Of a stretch of 64,000 nt of DNA, positions 26,262 to 35,889 are shown in pieces. Source of the DNA: Flavobacterium fluviale (GTDB lineage: Bacteria; Bacteroidota; Bacteroidia; Flavobacteriales; Flavobacteriaceae); NCBI RefSeq assembly GCF_003312915.1, contig NZ_CP030261.1:2232001-2296000 (forward strand). The letters run 5' to 3'. Positions within the stretch are counted from its first letter, which is position 1, and the number at the start of each line of letters is the position of its first letter. Made by a program: the position numbers and the translations under genes. The notes beneath the pieces were generated by a model. It had not been told where the DNA came from and did not search any database. It saw only the letters and a program-made list of their open reading frames with translations.

Positions 26262-27767
26262 TTAAAAAGAGATTCTTTCTGAGGTGCGTTTACTGGTAAA
26301 ATAAATTCCGATATAAGTAAATAATCCATTGATTATGATTAATTCATTATCAAATGTATAACCGAATAATCGAGCCGAATTTTCGCTTAAAAAATAAGTC
26401 AGTATCGGCGAAATAATACAGATTATCGGAATCAATTTGTCGTTTACTAATCTTGATTTTTGTAATAATCCAAAAGCGTATAATCCTAATAACGGGCCGT
26501 AAGTGTAAGATGCTGCCCTAAAAATTAAAGCCACAACTGAGGCATCGTTAAAGGAATTCAGTACAATAATTACGAGAAAAAGTAATATCGAAAATCCGAA
26601 ATGTACCCAATGTCTTGTTTTTACATTTTTGTTATTTCCTAAATTTTCAGATTTATCCATTCCTAGAAAGTCCACACAAAAAGAAGTTGTAAGTGCCGTT
26701 AAAGCCGAATCGGTTGTGGCAAAAGTCGCGGCGATAATTCCTAACAGGAAAACAAACGCTGGAATAATGGACAAATGATTTAAGGCAATTTCTGGAAAAA
26801 GTAAATCGGTTCTTGGTTTTCCTGTTGCTAAATCTAACGGAATCGCAACGCCATTTCTATCGGCGTATATATAAAGTAAAGCGCCTAAACTCAAAAATAT
26901 AATATTGATTAAAACAAAAATTCCCGTAAAAGTGAACATGTTTTTTTGCGCTTCGCCGATGTTTTTACAGCTCAGGTTTTTTTGCATTAAATCCTGATCC
27001 AGTCCAACCATTGCAATTGTAACAAACATTCCTCCTAAAATTTGTTTTACGAAATGATATTTGCTTGTAAAGAAATCATCAAAGAAAAAAATCTTTGAAT
27101 AATTGCTTTTTTGAATGGTTGAAACAGACTCAAGAACAGTCAGGTTAAGACTGTCACAAACAAAATAAATGGTTATAAACACGGAACTAACTAAAAAAAA
27201 CGTCTGTAAAGTATCGGTAATAATAATGGTTTTTAAACCGCTTCTAAACGTATATAAAAATATAAGTGCCAGCGCTAAAAGCACGGTAACCGGAAACGGA
27301 ATATTAAAATCATTAAAAACGTAACGCTGTAAAACAATAACAACCAAATACAATCTAAAAGCTGAACTGATTGTTCTGCTGACTAAAAATATAGAAGCTG
27401 CAGTTTTGTAACTTCGAACTCCCATTCTTTGCTCGATATAACTGTAAATCGAAGTCAGATTCATTCTGTAATAGAGTGGCAGCAGGACTTTTGCAATAAT
27501 GACAAATCCAATCGCGTTTCCTAAAACAAATTGAAAATATTTGAATTGTTCTCCGTTTGGTGAACCAACTTCGCCGGGTACAGAAATAAATGTTACGCCC
27601 GAAAGCGCAGTTCCAATCATACCAAAAGCAACTAAATACCATTTAGAATTTTTATTTGCTTTGAAAAAAGAATCGTTGTCTTGTCCTTTCTTGCTGATTA
27701 TGTTTGAAATAAAAAGCAAAAGACCAAAGTAAACAAAGATGAAAATGAGAATGGTGGTAGAAGACAT
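26262..27767 (-). CDS. Sodium/solute symporter family transporter, candidate MurNAc or wall-sugar importer
   Basis: 501 residues with about 13 transmembrane segments. KWYLVAFGMIGTALSGVTFIS near residue 42 is the first-helix signature of the SSS family (sodium-binding and substrate region); ATFATTDSALTALTTSFCVDF is the conserved helix-8 type motif with sodium-ligand Ser/Thr. In Tannerella forsythia an inner-membrane transporter gene stands with murQ and a MurNAc kinase; here the gene lies between murQ (24 bp) and the GH3-amidase fusion. MurNAc or a related sugar is the inferred cargo. Confidence 0.85.
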   Translation of the reverse strand: MSSTTILIFIFVYFGLLLFISNIISKKGQDNDSFFKANKNSKWYLVAFGMIGTALSGVTFISVPGEVGSPNGEQFKYFQFVLGNAIGFVIIAKVLLPLYYRMNLTSIYSYIEQRMGVRSYKTAASIFLVSRTISSAFRLYLVVIVLQRYVFNDFNIPFPVTVLLALALIFLYTFRSGLKTIIITDTLQTFFLVSSVFITIYFVCDSLNLTVLESVSTIQKSNYSKIFFFDDFFTSKYHFVKQILGGMFVTIAMVGLDQDLMQKNLSCKNIGEAQKNMFTFTGIFVLINIIFLSLGALLYIYADRNGVAIPLDLATGKPRTDLLFPEIALNHLSIIPAFVFLLGIIAATFATTDSALTALTTSFCVDFLGMDKSENLGNNKNVKTRHWVHFGFSILLFLVIIVLNSFNDASVVALIFRAASYTYGPLLGLYAFGLLQKSRLVNDKLIPIICIISPILTYFLSENSARLFGYTFDNELIIINGLFTYIGIYFTSKRTSERISF

Positions 27768-27791
27768 TTGGTTTTGGATTTAGAAATTAGA

Positions 27792-28613
27792 TTATTTTTT
27801 GCTGTTATGATGAAGTAGCACAGCGCGTACACTTTTATGTTTATGCAGTAATTCTTCGGCTAAATCATATTCAATTTCCAGTTCTTCCATAATCATTTTG
27901 ATGCCTCGTTTTACCAGTTTTTCATTCGATAACTGCATGTCAACCATTTTGTTGCCTTTTACTTTTCCAAGTTTAATCATAACCGAAGTCGAGATCATAT
28001 TCAGCGTCAGTTTTTGAGCCGTTCCTGCTTTCATTCTGGTACTTCCAGTTAAAAATTCAGGTCCTACAATTAATTCAATCGGATGATCTGCTTCTTGGGC
28101 AATAAGTCCGTTACTGATGCAGGAGATACTTCCGGTTTTAATGTTATGTTCTTTGGCTTTTTTCAAAGCGCCCAAAACATAAGGCGTATTTCCAGAAGCC
28201 GCAATTCCGATAATAAAATCCAGACTTGAAATCTCAAATTTAGCTAAATCTTTCCACGCTTGTTCGGTATCATCTTCGGCATTTTCTACCGCTTTTCTGA
28301 TAGCAGTATCGCCACCCGCAATAATTCCGATAATCATATCGTGCGGAACACCAAAAGTCGGCGGACATTCAGATGCATCCAAAATTCCGATACGGCCGGA
28401 AGTTCCCGCGCCAATGTAAAATAATCGGCCGCCAAGCTGCATTTTTTTTACGATGGCTTTAACAAGTTTTTCGATTTTAGGAATCTGTTCTTCAATAATA
28501 TGCGGTACTTTTTTGTCTTCTGTATTAATATTCGTCAAAAGTTCTTTCACGCTCATTTGATCCAAATCTTTGTACAAAGATTCTTGCTCAGTTTCAGGAT
28601 TTATATTTTTCAT
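27792..28613 (-). CDS. murQ: N-acetylmuramic acid 6-phosphate etherase
   Basis: 273 residues from MKNINPETEQESLYKDL (ATG 28613); a longer frame from 28667 adds an atypical Lys-rich head. SIS-domain protein with the MurQ marks RLFYIGAGTSGRIGILDASE, PPTFGVP, GIAASGNTPYVLGAL and TGSTRMKAGTAQKLTLN; the Glu in DASECPP region and the second Glu of the family are retained. It removes the lactyl ether of MurNAc-6-phosphate, giving GlcNAc-6-phosphate and D-lactate in the cytosol. Located between namZ and the symporter. Confidence 0.96.
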   Translation of the reverse strand: MKNINPETEQESLYKDLDQMSVKELLTNINTEDKKVPHIIEEQIPKIEKLVKAIVKKMQLGGRLFYIGAGTSGRIGILDASECPPTFGVPHDMIIGIIAGGDTAIRKAVENAEDDTEQAWKDLAKFEISSLDFIIGIAASGNTPYVLGALKKAKEHNIKTGSISCISNGLIAQEADHPIELIVGPEFLTGSTRMKAGTAQKLTLNMISTSVMIKLGKVKGNKMVDMQLSNEKLVKRGIKMIMEELEIEYDLAEELLHKHKSVRAVLLHHNSKK

Positions 28614-28742
28614 TTTTTCTTTTTTTTGATTTTTGAAGTGCTGCTTTTTGCTAATTTCTGACTTCAATATTTTGCATTAGTAGTCTCTATTTTATTAAAA
28701 AATAGTTTGATTTGAGGGAAATTTAGGGATGTAATATAGTTT

Positions 28743-29939
28743 TTAATAAAGCAGATATGCTTTTCTCATGGTTTTAAAATCTTCTAAACCTTTTTTCCAG
28801 CTGTCTCGAATATCTTTTTCAGAAACTCCAGCTTCGATTTGCTGCTGCAGTTTTTTTGTGCCGGCCAATTTGGTAAAAAACGGAATAAAAAATTTCGATT
28901 TATCAGTGGTATTTTGATATGCTTTTAAAAGCCATTTTAATTCTAGTTGATTCACTTTTGGTGCTTTAGAAAGATCTTCGCCGTAACATTCTTTTCCGTT
29001 ATAAACAGGATCTTTAGCTCCAAAATTTGGTTTTGGCGTAAATTTAAAATTGGTTTTGGTTAAATAAGGAGAACCATAAATCTGGAATTGCTTTTCTGTT
29101 CCGCGTCCAAGGCTCACATTTGTTCCTTCAAACAAACATAAACTGGCATATAAATTTATTGCCTGATCGTTTGGAAGATTTGGCGAGGGTTTTACAAGCA
29201 GACTATACGGCATGTCTCTTTTGTAATTGGTGCAAGAAATTACGGTCAGTTTACATTGTATGCCGTTTTTAAGCCATTTTTCGCCATTAATCATTTGGCC
29301 GTATTCGCCAATTGTCATTCCGTGTAAAATTGGAATTGGGTGCATGCCCACAAAACTGGTAAATTCTTTTTCCAAAATAGGTCCGTCAACGATGCTTCCG
29401 TTTGGGTTTGGACGATCTAAAATAATCAGTGGAATATTGTTTTCCGCGCAGGCTTCCATCACATAATGAAGTGAAGAAATATAAGTGTAAAATCTAGCGC
29501 CAACGTCTTGCAAATCAAAAACTAAAACATCAATTCCTGTTAATTGTTCTTTTTTAGGTTTTCTGTTTTCTCCATAAAGAGAAACAATCGAAAGTCCCGT
29601 TTTGGCATCTTTTCCGTCAACAACATGTTCGCCTGCATCGGCAGTTCCTCTAAAGCCGTGTTCTGGTGCAAAAATGGTTTGGATGTTTATTTTTTTCTCC
29701 AATAAAAAATCAACCAAATGTTTTTTATTGGATAGAATTCCGGTTTGATTGGTGACAATCCCAACTTTTTTATCTTTTAGTAAGGGGAGATATTTTTCGA
29801 AATTATCATCTCCTGTTTTAATTTCATTACTGATGCCATTGATTTTATTTTCAATTATTTCTTTTGAAGAATTGGCATTCGACGCATTTGAAATGATCAA
29901 AAATAAAATAAAAGTGATTTTTTTAAAGGATTGAAACAT
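28743..29939 (-). CDS. namZ: DUF1343 protein, NamZ-type exo-beta-N-acetylmuramidase, exported
   Basis: 398 residues from MFQSFKKITFILFLIISN (ATG 29939; a longer frame to 30017 would precede the leader and reach into a terminator). Signal peptide of about 23 residues, no lipobox. DUF1343 hallmarks: KKVGIVTNQTGIL, IFAPEHGFRGTADAGEH, LVFDLQDVGARFYTYISSL, ILDRPNPNG, LGRGTEKQFQIYGSPYL. In B. subtilis and T. forsythia such proteins (GH171) release terminal MurNAc from peptide-free glycan ends. Expected in the periplasm, upstream of murQ by 129 bp, matching a pathway from MurNAc release to MurNAc-6-phosphate breakdown. Confidence 0.92.
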   Translation of the reverse strand: MFQSFKKITFILFLIISNASNANSSKEIIENKINGISNEIKTGDDNFEKYLPLLKDKKVGIVTNQTGILSNKKHLVDFLLEKKINIQTIFAPEHGFRGTADAGEHVVDGKDAKTGLSIVSLYGENRKPKKEQLTGIDVLVFDLQDVGARFYTYISSLHYVMEACAENNIPLIILDRPNPNGSIVDGPILEKEFTSFVGMHPIPILHGMTIGEYGQMINGEKWLKNGIQCKLTVISCTNYKRDMPYSLLVKPSPNLPNDQAINLYASLCLFEGTNVSLGRGTEKQFQIYGSPYLTKTNFKFTPKPNFGAKDPVYNGKECYGEDLSKAPKVNQLELKWLLKAYQNTTDKSKFFIPFFTKLAGTKKLQQQIEAGVSEKDIRDSWKKGLEDFKTMRKAYLLY

Positions 29940-30005
29940 AACACAAAAGTTTAAATTACAATTAAAATTACGCTTAATAAAGGACAAAAACGAAGTCGGG
30001 TAATT

Positions 30006-30041
30006 AAATCGAACCACTTCAATCTAAAAGTGGTTCGATTT
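30006..30041 (-). terminator. Terminator after the susC-susD-DUF4397 unit
   Basis: Perfect 14-bp stem (AAATCGAACCACTT and complement, loop of 8) seven bases past the stop of the DUF4397 gene. It should separate, at least partly, the transport unit from the enzyme genes beginning with namZ. Confidence 0.75.
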
Positions 30042-30047
30042 CTGAGA

Positions 30048-30950
30048 TTATTTATTTGTGATAAAAGTAACAGACGGAGCGTTTGATGTCGCCGTTGGAA
30101 GTCCGCCGATAATTCCTCTACAATAAATTGTGTAAACTCTTCCTGCTCTAGGAATAAATGCAGTACTTGCCGGTGAATTCGCAAGATTGGCAATTGTTGT
30201 TCCAGTTGTTGTTCCAGGAACATTTGTTGGAGAACCAGCTACACGAACCTGTAATTGATATCCTCTGGTATCTTTTGGATCCTGTGGTTCAATCGGGATG
30301 TATTTTTCGTCGCCGCCTTTAAAAGTCACATTTCTATACGTGTAAACTTCTTTTGTAGTCACAGGTGTTGCGCCAGAAATTGAAGTTTCTTTTAGTAATC
30401 CTAAATCATAACCTGCTGGAGCAGAATTGCTGATGACATTTATAAAACGAATGTAAGCCTTAGTTGGGTCTAAATCTGCTACCGATAAATTGTCATTTAA
30501 CTGATAAAGAGAATATACGGGAGGCGTAACAGAAGGCGGCGTTGACAGCAGGAAACTAGTATAATATTTTCCTGTTTCGGTAACGATATTTCCGTCATAA
30601 ATAGTAACTGCTGGAGTTGCAGGAGTTATAATACTTAAAGGCTGTGTGCCGGGTTTCATTAAAACATAATTAATTGGAACTGGATACTGGGCACCATAAC
30701 TCATACCAACAGGAACTCCAGTTGTAACACCTACAGCCGATATTTTTTCTGTTCCTGTAAAGTAATTAATTTGAAAATTAGTTCCGTTTGGCCCCACAGC
30801 GGCATGAACAAATTTTACGTTGGAAGCATTTGCAATTCCGTCCGTAGTTTGATAAGGCGTTTGGTCGTTTTCATCACCGCAGGAAGTGAACACAAGTACT
30901 CCAAAAACGGGAATGATTAACTTTTTAAAATGGTTAAATATATTTTTCAT
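30048..30950 (-). CDS. DUF4397-domain lipoprotein of the SusCD unit
   Basis: 300 residues. Lipoprotein signal ends at VFTSC (Cys about 24), followed by GDENDQ: acidic residues right after the Cys match the lipoprotein export signal that sends flavobacterial lipoproteins to the cell surface. The mature part starts ASNVKFVHAAVGPNGTNFQI, the DUF4397 beta-sandwich opening, and a second half (AYIRFINVISNSAPAGYDLGL) repeats this pattern, so two sandwich domains are likely. Probably a surface glycan-binding accessory protein; the ligand is unknown. 23 bp after susD. Confidence 0.8.
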   Translation of the reverse strand: MKNIFNHFKKLIIPVFGVLVFTSCGDENDQTPYQTTDGIANASNVKFVHAAVGPNGTNFQINYFTGTEKISAVGVTTGVPVGMSYGAQYPVPINYVLMKPGTQPLSIITPATPAVTIYDGNIVTETGKYYTSFLLSTPPSVTPPVYSLYQLNDNLSVADLDPTKAYIRFINVISNSAPAGYDLGLLKETSISGATPVTTKEVYTYRNVTFKGGDEKYIPIEPQDPKDTRGYQLQVRVAGSPTNVPGTTTGTTIANLANSPASTAFIPRAGRVYTIYCRGIIGGLPTATSNAPSVTFITNK

Positions 30951-30973
30951 CTGATTCGATTTTTAGTTTAAAA

Positions 30974-32587
30974 TTACGGTTGAGAAAACCACATTTCTTG
31001 TGTGTGATAATCTACTTTATCAGCTCCGATAGCTTTTAAAGCATCAAAATTCCAAACATATTCTGAGTTAAATCTCGGACGAACTCTGTAAGGTAATTTT
31101 CCATTATTGTCAACAAATAATCCTCCATTTGGCGATAAATTCATTGACTTGTAAATGTCAGTATTATAGTGATATTTACGTAAATCTGTCCAAGTTTCTA
31201 ACATTCCGTAACCAAATAAAGCTACATATTTTTGAAGCATAATATGGCTGATCGTCAAATCTGCAGCAGCAGGAACAATATTTACGTTCGTTAAGAATGC
31301 TGTTTTTTCTGCAGCTGTAATTGTTGAAGTAATAGGGAAAGTTGTGCTTACAACCGTATTTGCATTTACAAAATCAATATTCGCATCAATTGCTTTTCTG
31401 TAAGCGTCTAAAGCCATGGCTTTGTCTCCTTTAATAAAGGCAGCTTCCGCTTTAATAAATTGAATTTCAGAATACGTCATCAAAGGAAAATTCGCTTTAT
31501 CTCTAAAAAGATACCTACCTGGAGTTGTGATAGTTCCTGCAACATAGGTTCCGTAAATATTTGGGATTCTGCTTACGTTTGTTGCAACAGTTGAAGCCGT
31601 AGTATTTAACGGATTTCCATTAAAAGTATACTTACTCGGATCTGGATTTGCTGCAGATGCCGGCGCTAATTCAGACTGACCTACAGATGGTGCTAAAACT
31701 CTAGAAATTCTAGGATCTTTTACGTTTCCAAAAAGAGTTCCGTCCATTGTTCTTACTGCAAAATCAGTTTGACGGTAGGTGTTGAAATTGTTTCTTCCAG
31801 GACCGTAAAAATTGATATCGGCAGCTACTGTTCCGTTGTATCTAATCAACGCGTTATCTGCGTTTGAAGCCAATGATTTATCGCAGTATTCAATAACTTT
31901 ATCAGGATTGTAAGAAGCTTTATTGATTTGATTGTTTAGGTTTCTAGCCAAAACTCCGTATGCAAATTTCACCCATTTCGAGCGGTCGCCGCCATACATT
32001 TTGTCGCCTGAAGCCGTGTAAGTCTGCGAAACATTTCCATCTGTACGATCTAAATCGACTAAACCTTCGTTTAATAAACGAACAACTTCAGCATAAACTT
32101 TATCCTGAGAAACATAGTCAAAAGAAAGACGTGATGTGAAAACCTGATCAAAATCAATTAATTCTGAATGATAATCTGTTGCAACCTGCCAAGACCAAGC
32201 TCTGATAACTTTTGAAATTCCAGTAATATCATGACGCTGTTCTGCAGTTGCTTTTTCCTGTAGTTTAGTTAAATTTAAACCAATAGCAAAATACGCCATT
32301 TTCCAGATTTCGCCGCCTGTATCACTGTTTGCCTGATATCCAAAACGATCCCATTCGCTTCCTACTGCACCAACCGTAGCAATACTGAAATTTTGAATGT
32401 ATCGTCCTAAACAACGGTTGTCAAATTGCAGTCCAACAGCCATTTGCTGTTCAATTGGCGGCAGTAAAGCTGGAGCAGAAACATCAACGGGAAAACTAGG
32501 ATTTACATTTATATCCTCTAAATCGTTGCACGAAATCATTGTAGTTACAAGACCTAATGCTGCTATATATGTTTTTATATTTTTCAT
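30974..32587 (-). CDS. SusD/RagB-family surface nutrient-binding lipoprotein (SusD-like_2 type)
   Basis: 537 residues from MKNIKTYIAALGLVTTM (ATG 32587). Lipobox MISC at about residue 20, followed by NDLEDIN, an acidic stretch consistent with surface export. The early LEDINVNPSFP and CLGRYIQNF patterns and the TPR-type helices with MTYSEIQFIKAEAAFIKGD are those of the SusD-like_2 branch. SusD proteins cap the SusC channel and bind incoming glycan. Separated from susC by 10 bp. The substrate is inferred from the downstream enzymes to be a wall-derived saccharide. Confidence 0.93.
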   Translation of the reverse strand: MKNIKTYIAALGLVTTMISCNDLEDINVNPSFPVDVSAPALLPPIEQQMAVGLQFDNRCLGRYIQNFSIATVGAVGSEWDRFGYQANSDTGGEIWKMAYFAIGLNLTKLQEKATAEQRHDITGISKVIRAWSWQVATDYHSELIDFDQVFTSRLSFDYVSQDKVYAEVVRLLNEGLVDLDRTDGNVSQTYTASGDKMYGGDRSKWVKFAYGVLARNLNNQINKASYNPDKVIEYCDKSLASNADNALIRYNGTVAADINFYGPGRNNFNTYRQTDFAVRTMDGTLFGNVKDPRISRVLAPSVGQSELAPASAANPDPSKYTFNGNPLNTTASTVATNVSRIPNIYGTYVAGTITTPGRYLFRDKANFPLMTYSEIQFIKAEAAFIKGDKAMALDAYRKAIDANIDFVNANTVVSTTFPITSTITAAEKTAFLTNVNIVPAAADLTISHIMLQKYVALFGYGMLETWTDLRKYHYNTDIYKSMNLSPNGGLFVDNNGKLPYRVRPRFNSEYVWNFDALKAIGADKVDYHTQEMWFSQP

Positions 32588-32597
32588 GGTCAATTAA

Positions 32598-35500
32598 TTA
32601 AAGTCCGATTTTCAATCCTAAGTTTACACCTCTTGGTGTAGAAACTACTCCAAAGTCAAAACCTGTTCCTCCAGCACCTCCAGTTGAAGCGTTTGTTCCG
32701 TTAACCGAAGGATCTGCTCCAGTATAATTGGTGATGATAAAAAGATCGGTCATTGTTAAGTATAAAGAAAGATTGTTGATGAATGTTTTTTTCAAGATTT
32801 CTGAAGGCATTTGATAGCTTAAAGTGATATCTCTCATTCGCAGCCAATTGATGTCTTTTTCAATAAAATCAGCATCGATAGCTCCAGTTCTGTAATATTC
32901 GTTTTGAACACTTGGTCTTACCGGAATATTGTTTGGTGTTGGAGTAGCCGAATTTTCTAAACCATCTCTCAATACACCTTTTACAATTCGGGTTTGATCA
33001 CGATCTAAAGTTTTTGTAGACAATCCGTTTTGGTATAAATAGAACTCTGTTGCATTGTAAATATCACCGCCTTTTCTAATGTCTAACAAGAATGATAAAC
33101 TAAGGTTTTTGTAGGTAAAGGTATTTTGTAAACCAAGCATAAAATCTGGATTTCTGTCTCCAACAATTTTAAAGTTTGGATCTTTTAAAGGGAAACCAGT
33201 ATTGGGATCAATTAAAGGTTCTCCGGCATTATTTCGTAAATAATCATTTCCAGTTAAAGTAGTTAACGGATTTCCAACTGTCACCCCGCCGCGGACATTT
33301 CCGTAAAGCCAAGTGTCTGAAACATAATATTCTGAAACTACAGAAGGAAGATTTAATAATTCTGAACGCGTTTTGCTGAAGTTCGCACTTACATTCCAAG
33401 AAAAATTATCTTTTTGAATTGGACTTCCACTTAAAGTAATCTCTAAACCTTGGTTTTGTAAATCTCCAAAGTTTGCAGAAGTTACTACGAATCCAGTTCC
33501 GTAGCTTAAACGCATATTTTTCAAAATCGGATCGATTGTTTTGGTACTGTAAACAGCAACGTCTAATCCAACTCGGTTTTTAAAGAATTTTAATTCTGTA
33601 CCAAATTCAAAAGATTTACGGAATTCAGGTTTCAAATTCGGATTCGCACCTGTAACACCATAAGCATAACCTCCATCTGTAGTCAATTGCGGCGTGAAAA
33701 CCGGTTCTGCAGAATAAGGCGAAGGAATGTTAGCAGCCTCCGCATACGAAGCTCTTAATTTTCCATAAGAAAGAATTTCTTTGTCTTTCAATCCGTTTAA
33801 GTTTGTGAAAACAAAACTCGTTGAAACTGATGGATAGAAAAATGGGTCTGGTAATACAGAAGTCCAGTCTTCACGTCCAGTCAAAGTCAGGTAAACAATT
33901 TTGTCATAATCTAAACTCAGCTCAGAAAAGAAACCAATGATTCTGCTTTGGATAATTCTCTCTTGAGATCTTTGTGTTGTGGCGTCTGTATTGTTGATAG
34001 AGTAGAAGTTAGGATCGAAAAATCGGCTTCCAGTTGTAGATAAAATTCTATAATCATTATCATTAACCGAATTACCAACCATTAATTTGGTATTGAATTT
34101 TCCGAAAGATTTTTTAGCTGTAACTAATAAAGTCGTATTTAAATTACTCGTATTAGAATAATAAGATTCGATATAACCGCCAGAAGAAATTCCCGCAGCA
34201 GATTCTGGATGAATGGCTCTGTAACCTTGACCAGAATTCACATCCCAGCCCACACGGCCAGTTAAGTTTAACCAAGAAGTTGGATCGTATATTAATCCAA
34301 CATTCGTGATAAAACGATTGTTGAAATCCTCAGATAAGTTTTTATTTACATCCCAATACGGGTTATCGTTTTCATTGTCCAAAGCACCGCTGGTGATTTT
34401 TCTTCTTGTTCCGTCAGGATTTAGATAAACACTCGCATCATCATTTGATGGCCATGTTAAAAGCGAAAGCAAATATCCTGCGCTTGTAACACCTGGAATC
34501 TGCACCGCAGATCCAGCTCCTTTTGCTGCTTTTTGGTTATCTGATTTCGTAAAATTAAAAGTAGCTTCTGATCTTAATTTTGAAGATAATTTTGCAGAAG
34601 CATTCAAATTTGCAGTTAAACGGCTGTATCCAGTATTTGGGACAACACCTTCCTGCTCTAAATTAGCAATCGATAAACGGTAAGAAGTAGTTTCTGTACC
34701 CGCTTCAAACGACAGATTATGATTGGTTGAAACTCCAGTTTTAAAGAAATTTTCAACATTATTGTAAAATTTAGTTCCTGGTTCGTAAGCCGTTCCAAAT
34801 TGTCTTCTGTAGTCTGGATTGTTTACACCGTCAGAACCTCTTTGATATACTTTTTGAGTTTCTGGAAAACGGTATAAATTGTCAAATCTTGTATTAGTAG
34901 AATAAGTAAGTCTTCCAACTCCTTTTTTACCTTTTTTAGTTGTAATAACGATTGCACCATTTCCAGCCTGCATTCCGTAAAGCGCCGCCGCCTCTGGTCC
35001 TTTTAGGATAACTACAGATTCAATATCGTCTGGATTAATATCTGCACCTCTGTTGGTGTAATCCTGCGTTCTGTTCGGAGCATTAGAAATCGTTAAACCT
35101 TGATCCATTGTTTCGTTACTCACAGGTAATCCGTCAACTACATACAAAGGAGAGTTGCTCCCACTAAGTGAATTTACTCCTCTTAACTGAATTGCAGCAG
35201 AAGCTCCCGGCGCTCCAGAAGTGCTTGTTACTGTAAGACCCGCAACACGACCTTGTAAAGCCGTAGCAAAGTTCGGACGCTGTGTATCGGCGATTTCTTT
35301 CCCTTTTACTTCTTGAACCGCGTATCCTAAAGACGACTTGTTTCGCACAATACCCATAGAACCCACAATAGTTACATTGTTTAGGGTTTGAGCACTTTCT
35401 GAAATAACAATTTTAAGATTGCTGCCGTTTACAATAACTTCTTTGGTATTAAAACCAATGTAAGAAACAAGAAGTACCGCTCCTTGGTTTGCTTTGATCG

Positions 35501-35678
35501 AAAAGGTTCCATCAGCTCCTGTTGAGGTTTGATCTTTGGTTCCCTGTACTAAAATGTTTGCGCCTGGTAATGTGTTACCGCTGCCGTCTGTAACGACCCC
35601 TTTTACTAGATTGTTTTGCGAATAACTGGTTAGTATTCCAAAAATGAAAAGTAAAAGAATTAAATGCTTTTTTTTCAT
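32598..35678 (-). CDS. SusC/RagA-family TonB-dependent outer-membrane transporter
   Basis: 1,026 residues. Signal peptide 1-20, then the carboxypeptidase-regulatory-like beta-sandwich (VKGVVTDGSGNTLPGANILV), the plug with LQGRVAGLTVTSTSGAPGAS, RGVNSLSGSNSPLYVVDGLP and AALYGMQAGNGAIVITTKKG, and a long beta-barrel ending in an aromatic-poor LGLKIGL strand. It carries ligands over the outer membrane with TonB energy, paired with the SusD lipoprotein next to it. First gene of the minus-strand salvage run, 211 bp from the divergent DeoR-type regulator. Confidence 0.95.
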   Translation of the reverse strand: MKKKHLILLLFIFGILTSYSQNNLVKGVVTDGSGNTLPGANILVQGTKDQTSTGADGTFSIKANQGAVLLVSYIGFNTKEVIVNGSNLKIVISESAQTLNNVTIVGSMGIVRNKSSLGYAVQEVKGKEIADTQRPNFATALQGRVAGLTVTSTSGAPGASAAIQLRGVNSLSGSNSPLYVVDGLPVSNETMDQGLTISNAPNRTQDYTNRGADINPDDIESVVILKGPEAAALYGMQAGNGAIVITTKKGKKGVGRLTYSTNTRFDNLYRFPETQKVYQRGSDGVNNPDYRRQFGTAYEPGTKFYNNVENFFKTGVSTNHNLSFEAGTETTSYRLSIANLEQEGVVPNTGYSRLTANLNASAKLSSKLRSEATFNFTKSDNQKAAKGAGSAVQIPGVTSAGYLLSLLTWPSNDDASVYLNPDGTRRKITSGALDNENDNPYWDVNKNLSEDFNNRFITNVGLIYDPTSWLNLTGRVGWDVNSGQGYRAIHPESAAGISSGGYIESYYSNTSNLNTTLLVTAKKSFGKFNTKLMVGNSVNDNDYRILSTTGSRFFDPNFYSINNTDATTQRSQERIIQSRIIGFFSELSLDYDKIVYLTLTGREDWTSVLPDPFFYPSVSTSFVFTNLNGLKDKEILSYGKLRASYAEAANIPSPYSAEPVFTPQLTTDGGYAYGVTGANPNLKPEFRKSFEFGTELKFFKNRVGLDVAVYSTKTIDPILKNMRLSYGTGFVVTSANFGDLQNQGLEITLSGSPIQKDNFSWNVSANFSKTRSELLNLPSVVSEYYVSDTWLYGNVRGGVTVGNPLTTLTGNDYLRNNAGEPLIDPNTGFPLKDPNFKIVGDRNPDFMLGLQNTFTYKNLSLSFLLDIRKGGDIYNATEFYLYQNGLSTKTLDRDQTRIVKGVLRDGLENSATPTPNNIPVRPSVQNEYYRTGAIDADFIEKDINWLRMRDITLSYQMPSEILKKTFINNLSLYLTMTDLFIITNYTGADPSVNGTNASTGGAGGTGFDFGVVSTPRGVNLGLKIGL

Positions 35679-35771
35679 AAGGGTTAATTTATGGTTAGAG
35701 ATGCGAAATGTATAAATTTTTTTTAAAAAATTGCAACTTTATGTCGTGTTTTTATTAATTCTATTCAATAA

Positions 35772-35785
35772 TGCATAAAAACGCA
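35772..35785. promoter_or_regulatory. Candidate operator between susC and the DeoR-type regulator
   Basis: TGCATAAAAACGCA, an imperfect palindrome in the 211-bp divergent spacer. In the opposite orientation a near copy (TGCATTTTTATGCG) stands just behind the regulator gene at 36653. A 16 of 19 base match between the two suggests a shared binding site, likely for the regulator itself; this is inference. Confidence 0.35.
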
Positions 35786-35865
35786 CAATTTGTTTTGAAA
35801 AAATTGGAATTATGGAAATCGTAAAAAGTTTTATTTTGAACATTTTCAAAACTGCGATGTTTTTC

Positions 35866-35873
35866 TAAATTTG
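35866..35873 (+). promoter_or_regulatory. Possible -7 box of the regulator gene
   Basis: TAAATTTG fits TAnnTTTG and ends 16 bp before the start codon, implying a very short leader. No -33 TTG at the standard distance was found. Confidence 0.3.
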
Positions 35874-35889
35874 TAGAAAAGAAGATCTT

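Noticed and set aside
29940..30017. N-terminal extension of the NamZ-type protein
   Set aside because: It would precede a clear signal peptide and run into the terminator of the preceding transcription unit.
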